A stretch of 64,000 nucleotides of DNA, taken from Capra hircus (lineage: Eukaryota > Chordata > Mammalia > Artiodactyla > Bovidae). The stretch's first letter is position 1. Every line of letters starts with the position of its first letter. A model generated the notes under the pieces. The model did not search any database. It worked only from the letters and a program-made list of their open reading frames with translations, and was not told the origin of the DNA. The DNA is taken from assembly GCF_001704415.2 (NCBI RefSeq), contig NC_030816.1:78509713-78573712 (forward strand), in the 5' to 3' direction. Made by a program: the position numbers and the translations under genes. Shown one piece after another: positions 20,894-30,739 of the stretch.

Positions 20894-22285
20894 TCAGTCA
20901 CTCAGTCGTGTCCAACTCTTTGCGACCCCATGAATCGCAGCACACCAGGCCTCCCTGTCCATCACTAACTCCCAGAGTTCACTCAGACTCACATCCATCG
21001 AGTCAGTGATGCCATCCAGCCATCTCATCCTCGGTCGTCCCCTTCTCCTCCTGCCCCCAATCCCTCCCAGCATCAAAGTCTTCTCCAATGAGTCAACTCT
21101 TCGCACGAGGTGGCCAAAGTACTGGAGTTTCAGCTTTAGCATCATTCCTTCCAAAGAAATTCCAGGGTTGATCTCCTTCAGAATGGACTGGTTGGATCTC
21201 CTTGCAGTCCAAGGGACTCTCAAGAGTCTTCTCCAACACCACAGTTCAAAAGCATCAATGCTTCGGTGCTCAGCCTTCTTCACAGTCCAACTCTCACATC
21301 CATACATGACCACTGGAAAAACCATAGCCTTGAGTAGACAGACCTTAGTCGGCAAAGTAATGTCTCTGCTTTTGAATATGCTATCTAGGTTGGTCGTAAC
21401 TTTTCTTCCAAGGAGTAAGTGTCTTTTAATTTCATGGCTGCAGTCACCATCTGCAGTGATTTTGGAGCCCCCAAAAATAAAGTCTGACACTGTTTCCACT
21501 GTTTCCCCATCTATTTCCCATGGAGTGATGGGACCGGATGCCATGATCTTCATTTTCTTAATGTTGAGCTTAAAGCCAACTTTTTCACTCTCCACTTTCA
21601 CTTTCATCAAGAGACTTTTTAGTTCCTCTTCACTTTCTGCCCTAAGGGTGGTGTCATCTGCATATCTGAGGTGATTGATATTTCTCCCAGCAATCTTGAT
21701 TCCAGCTTGTGTTTCTTCCAGTCCAGCGTTTCTCATGATGTACTCTGCATAGAAGTTAAATAAGCAGGGTGACAATATACAGCCTTGATGTACTCCTTTT
21801 CCTATTTGGAACCAGTCTGTTGTTCCATGTCCAGTTCTAACTGTTGCTTCCTGGCCTGCATACAGATTTCTCAAGAGGCAGGTCAGGTGGTCTGGTATTC
21901 CCATCTCTTTCAGAATTTTCCACAGTTTATTGTGACCCACACAGTCAAAGTCTTTGGCATAGTCAATAAAGCAGAAATAGATGTTTTTCTGGAACTCTCT
22001 TCTTTTTTTGATGATCCAGCAGATGTTGGCAATTTGATCTCTGGTTCCTCTGCCTTTTCTAAAACCAGCTTGAATATCTGGACGTTCACAGTTCACATAT
22101 TGCTGAAGCCTGGCTTGGAGAATTTTGAGCATTACTTTACCAGCATGTGAGATGAGTGCAATTACGCGGTAGTTTGAGCATTCTTTGGCGTTGCCTTTCT
22201 TTGGGATTGGAATGAAAACTGACCTTTTCCAGTCCTGTGGCCACTGCTGAGTTTTCCAAATTTGCTGGCATATTGAGTGCAGCAC
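20894..22285 (-). pseudogene. BovB reverse transcriptase, 463-codon open fragment
   Basis: This is the longest open frame in the window, with no stop from the retrocopy insertion site to the natural end (TRLSD then stop). It holds the palm core of the RTE reverse transcriptase: QAGFRKGRGTRDQI, then CFIDYAKDFD (motif A with its aspartates), GVHQGCILSP (motif B) and RYADD (motif C). Motif A shows D where the other copies here have A (DYAKAFD). The N-terminal endonuclease is missing from this frame because of the inversion and the retrocopy, so it is not a functional gene. The open length suggests a fairly young insertion. Confidence 0.85.
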
Positions 22286-22289
22286 TTTC

Positions 22290-23013
22290 TTTCTTTTTTT
22301 TTAACGTCCTAAATTGTTTATTAGGTAAGAACTTTACAAACATCACCTACATTAGCAGTAGCGGCGGAGCTGGAGAGTATTGCGCGTTCTCCACGCTGCA
22401 CGACGACAGCCACCCACAGTGTGGTGGCACCTGTGGCCCTTGCCCAGGCCGCGGCTCTTTGTGCCCGCAGATGCCAGCCCCCGCTTCTCCCTGCGCTTGT
22501 GGGCTGGTTTGGTGATCCACTGGGTGTCAGGGTTTCTTCGGATAGTTTTATGGAATGGATCAATCAGGATAACCTCAAAGAATCTGTACATAGAATCTTC
22601 ACCAACCCAGTAGGAATTCAGGACCCTCAGGGCCCCACAGTGGCGGCCAGGGTGCTCTTCTGCAACCGACTGCAGGCTTCGAGCAAACTTGAGCTGATTG
22701 ACACCATGGTGGACAGGCTTGCCGTAGGTGGCACCCTTAGGAACTGGGCGTTTGCAGCCCCCGCGGCACACACGGATCCGGCATATGACATAGCCTTGTT
22801 TGGCCTTCTAACCCAGTCTGCGCGCCTTGTCGAGCCGGGTGGGGCACGGGGCGCGGTGCAGCGCCGAGAGCTGGCGGTACTGTCAGCAGCGCACCCGCAG
22901 CAGGAAGCGCATCACATCCGACTGCTTCTTCCTCCACAGCTCCTGGATGTACTCATGAGCGCCCTTGTCGGCTCACCCTGATGGCTGCCGCCTGACGGAA
23001 AGGAATGAATCTT
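22290..23013 (-). pseudogene. RPL15P: RPL15 processed pseudogene inside BovB
   Basis: An intronless retrocopy of ribosomal protein L15 (eL15). The best-preserved block, read on the minus strand from about 22765 to 22365, includes KRPVPKGATYGKPVHHGVNQ, GALRVLNSYWVGEDS and LIDPFHK, ending near RRNTLQLRRYC with a normal TAA. The start codon region near 22960 is altered, the tryptophan of the CWQYR block has become TGA, and a tyrosine of LGYKAK has become TAG. A poly-A tail appears as the T run at 22290-22302. A perfect 17-bp duplication ttgagtgcagcactttc (22273-22289 and 23014-23030) brackets it. It inserted into BovB copy B and therefore postdates it. Confidence 0.95.
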
Positions 23014-24003
23014 TTGAGTGCAGCACTTTCACAGCATCATCTTTCAAGATTTGAAATAGCTCAACTGGAATTCCATCACCTTCACTAGCTTTGTTCGTAG
23101 TGATGCTTTCTAAGGCCCACTTGACTTCACATTCCAGGAATGCAAAATTAGGAAGTCAAGAAACACCTGGAGTAACAGGCAAATTTGGCCTTGGAATGCG
23201 GAATGAAGCAGGGCAAAGGCTAATAGAGTTTTGCCAAGAAAATGCATTGCTCATAGCAAACACCCTCTGCCCACAATACAAGACTCTACACATGGACATC
23301 ACCAGATGGTCAACACCAAAATCAGATTGATTATATTCTTTGCAGCCAAAGATGGAGAAGCTCTATACAGTCAACAGAACCAAGACCAGGAGCTGACTGT
23401 GGCTCAGATCATGAACTCCTTATTGCCAAATTCAGACTCAAATTGAACAAAGTAGGGAAAACCACTAGACCATTCAGGTATGACCTCAATCAAATCTCTT
23501 ATGATTATACAGTGGAAGTGAGAAATAGATTTAAGGGACTAGATTTAAGGGGCCTGATGAACTATGGACTGAGGTTCCTGACGTTGTGCAGGAGACAGGG
23601 ATCAAGACCATCCCCATGGAAAAGAAATGCAAAAAAGCAAAATGGCTTTCTGGGGAGGCCTTACAATTAGCTGTGAAAGAAGAGAAGCGAAAAGCAAAGG
23701 AGAAAAGGAAAGATATAAGCATCTGAATGCAGAGTTCCAAAGAATAGCAAGAAAGACTTCCTCAGTGATCAATGCAAAGAAATAGAGGAAAACAACAGAA
23801 TAGGAAAGACTAGAGATCTCTTTAAGAAAATTAGAGATACCAAGGGAATATTTCATGCAAAGATTGGCTCAATAAAGGACAGAAATGGTATGGACCTAAC
23901 AGAAGTAGAAGATATTAAGAAGAGGTTGCAAGAATACACAGAAGAACTGCACAAAAAAGATCTTCAAGACCAAGATAATCACAACGGTGTGATCACTCAA
24001 TAT

Positions 24004-24235
24004 GGGTAATAATCATAATAAAAAAATAATTACAAGAAAATGTAGCAAATATATATACAAATTCAGTATTCTGGTAAGGGAAACAAAAATGAAAGAATGA
24101 AAGCAAAAAATTAACAATAATAAAATAGTTTCACAAAATGAAAAAATTGAAGAAGGATATTAAGTCCAATATTCTTGCACCCATTTTGCTGAAAATTAAG
24201 TTAGACTAAACTGTTATAAATTTACAATGACAAGA
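24004..24235. other. AT-rich spacer, nothing recognised
   Basis: A/T-rich sequence without recognised features. The segment near 24047-24063 resembles the DNA just left of BovB copy B (20868-20882) and might be a diverged target duplication. Confidence 0.35.
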
Positions 24236-24452
24236 CCAGCAGTCTTCAACAGGAAGTGATTTTCACCCCCAGAGGACATTTGGTAAAACCTGGAGATACT
24301 TGTGATCATCGTGGCCAAGGGGGTGCCATGGCACCCGGCAGGTTGGACCAAGGGAGCTGCTGAACACCTGACAATGCTCAGAACAGCCCCCGGCAACATT
24401 GAATTAGTTATCCACTCAAAATGTCAGTGGTGCTCAGGCTGAGAAACTGAAC
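24236..24452 (+). mobile_element. MER20 (hAT-Charlie) DNA transposon
   Basis: Close in length to MER20 (about 219 bp) and in matching order: AGTCTTCAACAGGAAGTGAT, CCCCCAGAGGACATTTGG, GGGAGCTGCTGAACACCTGA, CAACATTGAATTAGTTATCC and GTGCTCAGGCTGAGAAACTG. The ends are imperfect inverted repeats. Confidence 0.78.
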
Positions 24453-24880
24453 TACACTAAAATAAAGGCTATATTTCTCATTTCATACTTAATAAATCCT
24501 TCTGTCTTCCCAATAATTTCATAGCTATTATTTTATACATGTATCTGGACTGGGTGAACTCACAACAGTTGCTACCAAGATTCTGGCAAACTCTAATAAG
24601 CAGCACCCTTTATAGGGTGCTGTCTCAACCAAAGCCATCTCTGCTAGGGAACACCATGTATTTCACTTGTATCAGGAATCTGCTTCTCACATAAATCTGT
24701 GCATTATTCAGATAGGCATGGTCAGATTTGTTAGGCACCAAGAACTAGCAGATGAAGCTTAGACACTTGTGAAGTGACCATCAAGGAGCCAACCCAAAAA
24801 CATGGATGTGAAGAATGCAGAAAATAATCATATAGATATTAGGTTAAGTAAGAGTGCATTAATGCAGTACAGGAATGAAC
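24453..24880. other. Intergenic, no gene recognised
   Basis: Contains two near copies of GCACCCTTTATAGGGTGCTG-like hairpin sequence at 24601-24620, a 7-bp-stem inverted repeat. Nothing else seen. Confidence 0.4.
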
Positions 24881-24889
24881 ATACACGGA

Positions 24890-25140
24890 GGGACTTCCCT
24901 GGTGGTCCAGTGGTTAAGAATCCACCTTGCAATGCAAGGAGGCAAGTTCAACCCCTGGTTAGGGAACTAAGATCCCACATGCTGCGGAGCAACTAAGCTT
25001 GGGCACTGCAACTACTGAGCCTGCTCGCCACAACTAGAGAGTTTGTGCATCACAACAAAGATTCTGCATGCTGCAACTAAGACCCAATGCAGCCGAATAA
25101 ATATATAAATTTATATATTTATATATATATATATATATAT
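24890..25140 (+). mobile_element. CHR SINE, full length, with (TA)n tail
   Basis: Complete CHR: head GGACTTCCCTGGTGGTCCAG, tRNA-like region, repeated CAACTACTGAGCC-type units, and the end AAGACCCAATGCAGCCGAAT. An A/T tail has expanded into about 20 TA dinucleotides (25103-25142). A probable duplication atacac[g/c]ga lies at 24881-24889 and 25141-25149. Confidence 0.9.
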
Positions 25141-25149
25141 ATACACCGA

Positions 25150-25480
25150 ATCAAAATCAGAGGAGCGGGAACTTACAAATTTAGCCTAGTTGAGCAGAAT
25201 AATCAGGAAATTAAAAGTTTACTAAAAATAGATGGCTCCAAATCCCATACAGGAATGACAGGGCAGAATGAAGCACAATCAAGCATAGCACAGGCAAAAG
25301 GCAAGTTCAGACTGCTTGCCTGAGAGCTAGAGATTCTGCCTCAGAGTTAAGCAACCCTGGACTGAAGAGCCAGGCCCAGCTTAAGTGTGACCAAGGACAG
25401 GAGTGAAACATAAGGTGTATGGTTATGCATGAACAATATTAAGCATAAAGATAAGAAGATGTAGTCAAAACCGATAGAAT
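25150..25480. other. Intergenic, no gene recognised
   Basis: No recognised repeat or exon. Confidence 0.4.
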
Positions 25481-25497
25481 AATCTAGAATTTTTTAA

Positions 25498-25810
25498 GCA
25501 ATTATTTATTTATTTATTTTTGTTTTTGTCTGTGCTGGGTCTTTCTTGCTGGGTAGGCTTTTCTCTAGTTGCAGTGAGTGGGGGCTACTTTCTAGTTGCA
25601 GTGTGAGGGCTTCTCTTATTGTGGAGCATGGGATCCAGGGCTCATGGGCTCAGTAGTTGCAGTTCAAGAGCTCCAGAGCACAAATTCAATAGGTGTGACA
25701 CCCAGGCTTGGCCGCTCTGCAGCACGCCGGATTTTCTTGGACCTGGGATCGAACCCTAGCTTCCCACATTGACAGATAGATTCTTTACCACTGAGCCACC
25801 AGGGAAGCCC
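25498..25810 (-). mobile_element. CHR SINE, long form
   Basis: Antisense CHR of about 313 bases, starting with a TTTATTTA-rich tail and ending in CTGAGCCACCAGGGAAGCCC. Flanked by aatctagaattttttaa (25481-25497) and aatctagactttttaa (25811-25826), an almost intact target duplication. Confidence 0.93.
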
Positions 25811-26119
25811 AATCTAGACTTTTTAACAAGTCTTCAATGAGCTGATCATGTATTGTCTAATGAAACTTCAGAATCACCCAATAAAAGGAAAATTAAATAA
25901 TGCTTAGTAACTTTCCCAAAATAAGCCTTTGATTCATAAAGTGATGATGATGATGATTAGCAATATGTAAAACAAATGCTTCGATGGGCCAAGAATAAGA
26001 TATTATTTTTACTTTCTCATTTAATACAGTAGTCTTATGATGTGGATACTATCAGTAACTTCAACTTGCAGGTTAAAAAACTTGGTAAGAAACAGGTCAA
26101 GTAATTAGGTCTAAGTTGT

Positions 26120-26335
26120 GTGGACTTCCTGGTAGCTCAGACGGTTAAGAATCTGCCTGTAATACAGGAGATCAAGGTTTGATCCCTGGGTTAGGAAGAT
26201 CCCCTGGAGAAGGAGATGATGGCAACCCACTCCAGTATTCTTGCTTGGAAAATCCCATAGACAGAGGAGCCTGGTGAGCTACTGTCCATGGGGTCGCAAA
26301 GAGTCGGATGTGGCTGAGCAACTAACACTTTCACT
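26120..26335 (+). mobile_element. Bov-tA SINE
   Basis: GACTTCCTGGTAGCTCAGAC head, box B GTTTGATCCC, full BovA body and a TTTCACTTTCAC tail. Confidence 0.92.
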
Positions 26336-26381
26336 TTCACACTCTGTGTGGGTAATAAATGGCAGACTAAGGTTCTAAATT

Positions 26382-26706
26382 GAAGGAGATCAAAACAGTC
26401 AATCCTAAAGGAAATCAGTCCTGAATATTCATTGCAAGGACTGATGCTGAAGCTGACACTCCAATATTTTGGCCACCTGTTGCAAAGAACTGACTCATTG
26501 GAAAAGACCATGATTCTGGGAAAGATTGAAGGCAGGAGGAGAAGGGGATGACAGAGGATAAGATGGTTGGGTGGCATCACTGACTCTATGAACATGAGTT
26601 TGGGCAAGCTCTGGGAGCTGGTGAAGGACAGGGAAGCCTGGCGTGCTGCAATCCATGGGGCTGCAAATAGTGGGACATGACTGAGTGACTGGACTGAACT
26701 GAACTG
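26382..26706 (+). mobile_element. BovB 3' fragment, 5'-truncated
   Basis: The last 325 bases of BovB, ending ACTGGACTGAACTGAACTG. A perfect 13-bp target duplication aaggttctaaatt flanks it (26369-26381 and 26707-26719), proving an independent truncated insertion. Confidence 0.95.
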
Positions 26707-26816
26707 AAGGTTCTAAATTAAATCTTTCTGATTCTAAAGGTTTTGTTGTTTTTTCCTTTTGTTATTAGTTACATCTTTTAATTGAGAAACTATTACATGC
26801 AACTGGTTAAAAAATG

Positions 26817-26950
26817 GTGGGAACTTCCCTGGTGGGCCAGTGGTAAAAAGTCTGCTTTCACTGCAGGGGGCACAGATTCAATCCCTGGTCAGGGAACAAA
26901 GATCCCCGCCGCACCCCCCATGCCTCATGGCATGGACAAAAAAAAATTTT
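26817..26950 (+). mobile_element. CHR SINE, short form
   Basis: GGGAACTTCCCTGGTGGGCC head, ATTCAATCCCTGGTCAGGGA, and an A-rich tail from 26937. Confidence 0.85.
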
Positions 26951-26984
26951 AATAAAAAATAAATCATGAACCATAAATGGGAGG

Positions 26985-27222
26985 ATTGTGTGTGTGTGTG
27001 TGTGTGCGTGCGTGTGCACGCACGTGCACGCACACACACACTCAGTCATGTTCAACTCTTTGAAACCTCATGGACTGTAGCCGGCCAGGATGCTCTGCCC
27101 ATGGAATTTCCCTAGCAAGAATATTGGAGCATGTCACCATTTCCTACTGCAGGGGATTTTCCTGACCTAGGGACTGAACTTGTGTCTCCGTGGATTCTTC
27201 ACCACTGTGTCACCTGGGAAGT
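26985..27222 (-). mobile_element. Bov-tA SINE with TG/CG/CA tail microsatellite
   Basis: Antisense Bov-tA (27042-27222) whose 3' tail side carries a 55-base alternating purine-pyrimidine tract (26987-27041). A perfect 14-bp duplication ccataaatgggagg (26971-26984 and 27223-27236) encloses SINE and microsatellite together, so the tract arose from the element tail. Confidence 0.93.
26987..27041. repeat. Alternating (TG)n-(CG)-(CA)n tract, Z-DNA prone
   Basis: Strictly alternating pyrimidine-purine over 55 bases: TG repeats, then a central mix with GTGCACGCACGTGCAC, then CA repeats. The TG side and CA side are complementary, so it can also fold a hairpin. Confidence 0.9.
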
Positions 27223-27236
27223 CCATAAATGGGAGG

Positions 27237-27654
27237 TAATCATTCTTTTCTACTCTAAGATTCTGTTCCCTAGTCATCACACCAAAAATAAGCACTATTC
27301 CTAGCTTTTTATATATTCTTCTAGAAAGTCTATAAAAGTATCTCTTCCTCACTCTTTATTTTTAACACAAAGGGAAGCACACAGTGCTCTGCACCTTATA
27401 AAGCAATTTTTCTTAACCATTGTATTATGTTGTTTACTGCCAAGCATTAGGATCTTCTGATAGCATGTAAAAGATGAAATTCACCAAAAAAAAAAAAAAA
27501 AAAGGAAATCTCAAATGCAGTCATGGAAAGGTACCCTACAAGCACACCTGTGGATAGCTAACATTTTGGAGGGGTTTTTTACGGAAACTGTACCTATTAG
27601 AAATAGCCTCTTAGGTTCTTCTAAGCCTTATCATGGTGGTTGAGTGTAGCTGTT
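27237..27654. other. Intergenic, no gene recognised
   Basis: Contains an A tract at 27486-27503. No exon or known repeat recognised. Confidence 0.4.
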
Positions 27655-27843
27655 ATCAGAGTGTGGTTTGGAGGCTATCATGGTCCCAAGACTCTCCTGG
27701 TGTTCCATAAAGTCAAACCATTTTCATAATAAAACAAAGTTATTTGGGCTTTTTGCAGTAGAATTTTCCAGAGGCTACATGATGTGTGATATTGCAACAA
27801 ATCAAAGCAGAAGCAGAATCAGCTATGAGAAGAACTGTCTTCT

Positions 27844-27892
27844 TTCTTTAATTTATTTATTTTTAATTGAAGGATAATTGCTTTACAGTATC
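27844..27892 (-). mobile_element. 49-bp L1 3' end insertion
   Basis: Only the extreme 3' end of a ruminant L1 (antisense TTTATTTATTTTTAATTGAA and GGATAATTGCTTTACAGTA), bracketed by aactgtcttct (27833-27843) and aactgccttct (27893-27903). It is a minimal, extremely 5'-truncated insertion. Confidence 0.82.
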
Positions 27893-28106
27893 AACTGCCT
27901 TCTATTAAAGCAGATAGTGAAGTCATTTGCCAGAATGTAAAACAATGCCATTCTCACAAATTCTTTTGGTCTGGTATATTTTTTTATTAAAAAATAATGT
28001 TGCTTCACTTAACATTATCATCACTACTTTAAATGAATTATAAACAAATATATCACAATTTTCTCAGTTTTAATTTCCATTATGGGTAAACATTGGTGAT
28101 CTTCCT

Positions 28107-28272
28107 GACTTCCCTGGTGGTCCAGTGGCTAAAATTCCTTGCTCGCAATGCAGGGAGTCTGGGTTCAATCACTGGTTGGGAAAATAGATTTCATATGCCA
28201 CAACAAAGACTGAAGATTCTGTGTGCTGCAACTAAGACATAGCATAACCGAATAAATAAATAAAAATATTAA
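28107..28272 (+). mobile_element. CHR SINE
   Basis: Head GACTTCCCTGGTGGTCCAGT, a diverged tRNA region, and the end GCATAACCGAATAAATAAAT. Confidence 0.88.
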
Positions 28273-28291
28273 TAAACTTATTTTTTAATTA

Positions 28292-29812
28292 GTAATTCAG
28301 TCACAGTCGTGTCCAACTCTTTGCGACCCCCATGAATCGCAGTATGCCAGGCCTCCCTGTCCATCACCAACTCCCGGAGTTCACTCAAACTCACATCCAT
28401 CAGGTCGGTGATGCCATCCAGCCATCTCATCCTCTGTCGTCCCCTTCTCCTCCTGCCCCCAATCCCTCCCAGCATCAGAGTCTTTTCCAATGAGTCAACT
28501 CTTCTCAGGAGGTGGTCAAAGTACTGGAGTTTCAGCTTTAGCATCATTACTTCTGAAGAAATCCCAGGGCTAATCTCCTTCAGAATGGACTGTTTGGATC
28601 TCCTTGCAGTCCAAGGGACTCTCAAGAGTCTTTTCCAGCACCACGGTTCAAAAGTATCGATTCTTCGGTGTTCAGCTTTCTTCACAGTCCAACTCTCACA
28701 TCCATAAACGACCACTGGAAAAACCATAGCCTTGACTAGATGGACCTTTGTTGGCAAAGTAATGTCTCTGCTTTTCAATATGCTGTCTAGGTTGGTCATA
28801 ACTTTTCTTCCAAGGAGTAAGTGTCTTTTAATTTCATGGCTGCAATCACCATCTGCAGTGATTTTGAAGCCCCCCAATATAAAATCTGACACTATTTCCA
28901 CTGTTTCCCCATCTATTTCCCATGAACTGATGGGATCAGATGCCATGATCTTCGTTTTCTGAATGTTGAGCTTTAAGCCAACTACTCTCTTCTTTCACTT
29001 TCATCAAGAGGCTTTTTAGTTCCTCTTCACTTTCTGCCATAAGGGTGGTGTCATCTGCATATCTGAGGTGATTGATATTTCTCCCGGCAATCTTGATTCC
29101 AGCTTGTGATTCATCCAGCCCAGCATTTCTTATGATGTACTCTGCATATAAGTTAAATAAACAGGGTGACACTATACAGCCTTGACATACTCCTTTTCCT
29201 ATTTGGAACCAGTCTGTTGTTCCATGTCCAGTTCTAACTGTTGCTTCCTGGCCTGCATACAGATTTCTCAAGAGGCAGGTCAGGTGGTCTGGTATTCCCA
29301 TCTCTTTCAGAATTTTCCACAGTTTATTGTGACCCACACAGTCAAAGGCTTTGGCATAGTCAAGAAAGCAGAAATAGATGTTTTTCTGGAACTCTCTTGC
29401 TTTTTCAATGATCCAGCAGATGTTGGCAATTTGATCTTTGGTTCCTCTGCCTTTTCTAAAACCAGCTTGAACATCAGGAAGTTCACGGTTCACATATTGC
29501 TGAAGCCTGGCTTGGAGAATTTTGAGCATTACTTTACTAGCATGTGAGATGAGTGCAATTGTGTGGTAGTTTGAGCATTCTTTGGCATTGCCTTTCTTTG
29601 GGATTGGAACGAAAACTGCCCTTTTCCAGTCCTGTGGCCACTGCTGAGTTTTCCAAATTTGCTGGCATATTGAGTGCAGCACTTTCACAGCATCATCTTT
29701 CAGGATTTAAAATAGCTCAACTGGAATTCCATCAGTTCCACTAGCTTTGTTCATAGTGATGCTTTCTAAGGCCAACTTGACTTCACATTCCAGGATGTCT
29801 GGCTCTAGGTGA
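28292..29812 (-). mobile_element. BovB, 5'-truncated, 1.5 kb
   Basis: Antisense BovB from its 3' terminus (28292) to the linker upstream of the reverse transcriptase (TCCAGGATGTCTGGCTCTAG at 29789-29808). The reverse transcriptase frame is open from 29688 to about 28936 with FLDYAKAFD and RYADD. A frame break near 28985 separates it from an open C-terminal frame at 28946-28278. It is thus inactivated by a single frameshift plus truncation. Confidence 0.93.
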
Positions 29813-29869
29813 ATCCCATAAAAAACCACATAAAAAGATCCCAAGACTAAAGAGTTTGAGAATCACTGA

Positions 29870-30574
29870 TTTGGTCATTTAGAGACCTGCTAGTACCTTA
29901 TAAGTAACATAAACCTCTCTCAACTTGTAGAAAAATCATCTGAACATGAAATTCAGAAGGCAAGCATAAAAAGCAAGAGAAAAGTCCATATGAGTAACTA
30001 TTCCCCAGCTGCGAAGAGTGGGCTGAGAATATTTTGCTATCTAAAAACAACAGATTTTTAAAATCTCATTTAAAAATTAAATGAACTTTTTTTCTTATTT
30101 TAGAATTAGAAAAGAGTAGGATTAGCAAGGAAGCAGTTCAGTATTTAATAAGCTATGGCAGAATGTTTTATACATGGAAGAAGGTTTCCTAAGATGACTC
30201 ATAGATACAACAGGCCAGATGTCAGCACGGTTGAGCATTTTTACGGTTCCTTCAAATTCAGAAGGATAAACAGAATGTGATAACATGATTCAAATGAAAA
30301 CTGTAGGAAACAATTTCCAAAAATAGGGTAGTCTTTTTTTCATGTTTTCAAAATTGCAGTTAATAATCCTTGCTGAGATGAAAAAGTGGGCTCGCCTTCC
30401 AAGGGCCCAGTTTCCCTTTTTGATGGTTCTTCTCTGACTGCACAGAGATGAAATTGAACTGAGGCCAGGACAACAAAAGGGGAGGGGGGAAGACAGGAAT
30501 TTCCTTCTCAGGTCTCCTCCACCTTCCCTTTTCTTTCCCTGCACCCCACAGCATCTCTTCTAAGCCCCCCACTT
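29870..30574. other. Intergenic, no gene recognised
   Basis: Small open frames at 30290-30572 on the minus strand match nothing recognised. No repeat identified. Confidence 0.4.
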
Positions 30575-30665
30575 CATGAGCCAGGGTTCTGGCTCCACCA
30601 CCAGCTAGCTACAGGACGGCTCCTCTCTGAGTCTCAAATGAATTGTTTAAAAATAGGTATAATTG
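30575..30665 (+). mobile_element. MIR-like remnant
   Basis: GGTTCTGGCTCCACCACCAG followed by TAGCTACAGGACG and TCTGAGTCTCAAATG fits the MIR 5' half. Diverged. Confidence 0.45.
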
Positions 30666-30739
30666 AAATTTCTTTGTTTTTTTTGTAAATATCATAATTT
30701 TTTTAGTACTTTTTCTCTGGCATAAGATGATGCTCCAGA

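Larger units (their letters stand above)
20883..24003 (-). mobile_element. BovB copy B with inverted 5' segment and nested RPL15 retrocopy
   Basis: The 3' half lies in antisense orientation at 20883 to about 23136, excluding the retrocopy at 22290-23013. At 23136 orientation flips: from AATGCAAAATTAGGAAGTCA to 24003 the upstream BovB coding region runs on the plus strand, ending near GATAATCACAACGGTGTGAT. In an intact element this plus-strand end lies just upstream of the sequence at the flip point. The copy is therefore one element with its 5' part inverted, as produced by twin priming. The inverted part includes the end of the endonuclease domain and the linker to the reverse transcriptase. 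Confidence 0.85.
27655..29868 (+). mobile_element. Ancient hAT-type DNA transposon remnant, split by later insertions
   Basis: The left part (27655-28104) includes TTTTCCAGAGGCTACATGAT and AATGTAAAACAATGCCATTC. A short right end (29813-29868) ends AGTTTGAGAATCACTG, a typical hAT terminal repeat. Between them lie a CHR SINE and a BovB element. The family name is uncertain; I recognise the sequence type but not the exact entry. Confidence 0.5.

Noticed and set aside
21006..21674. 222-codon plus-strand frame (and similar ones at 20105, 28408, 43696 minus)
   Set aside because: Antisense shadows of BovB coding sequence; the same shadow peptide appears at each BovB copy.
22421..22981. 186-codon plus-strand frame
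   Set aside because: Antisense of the RPL15 retrocopy.
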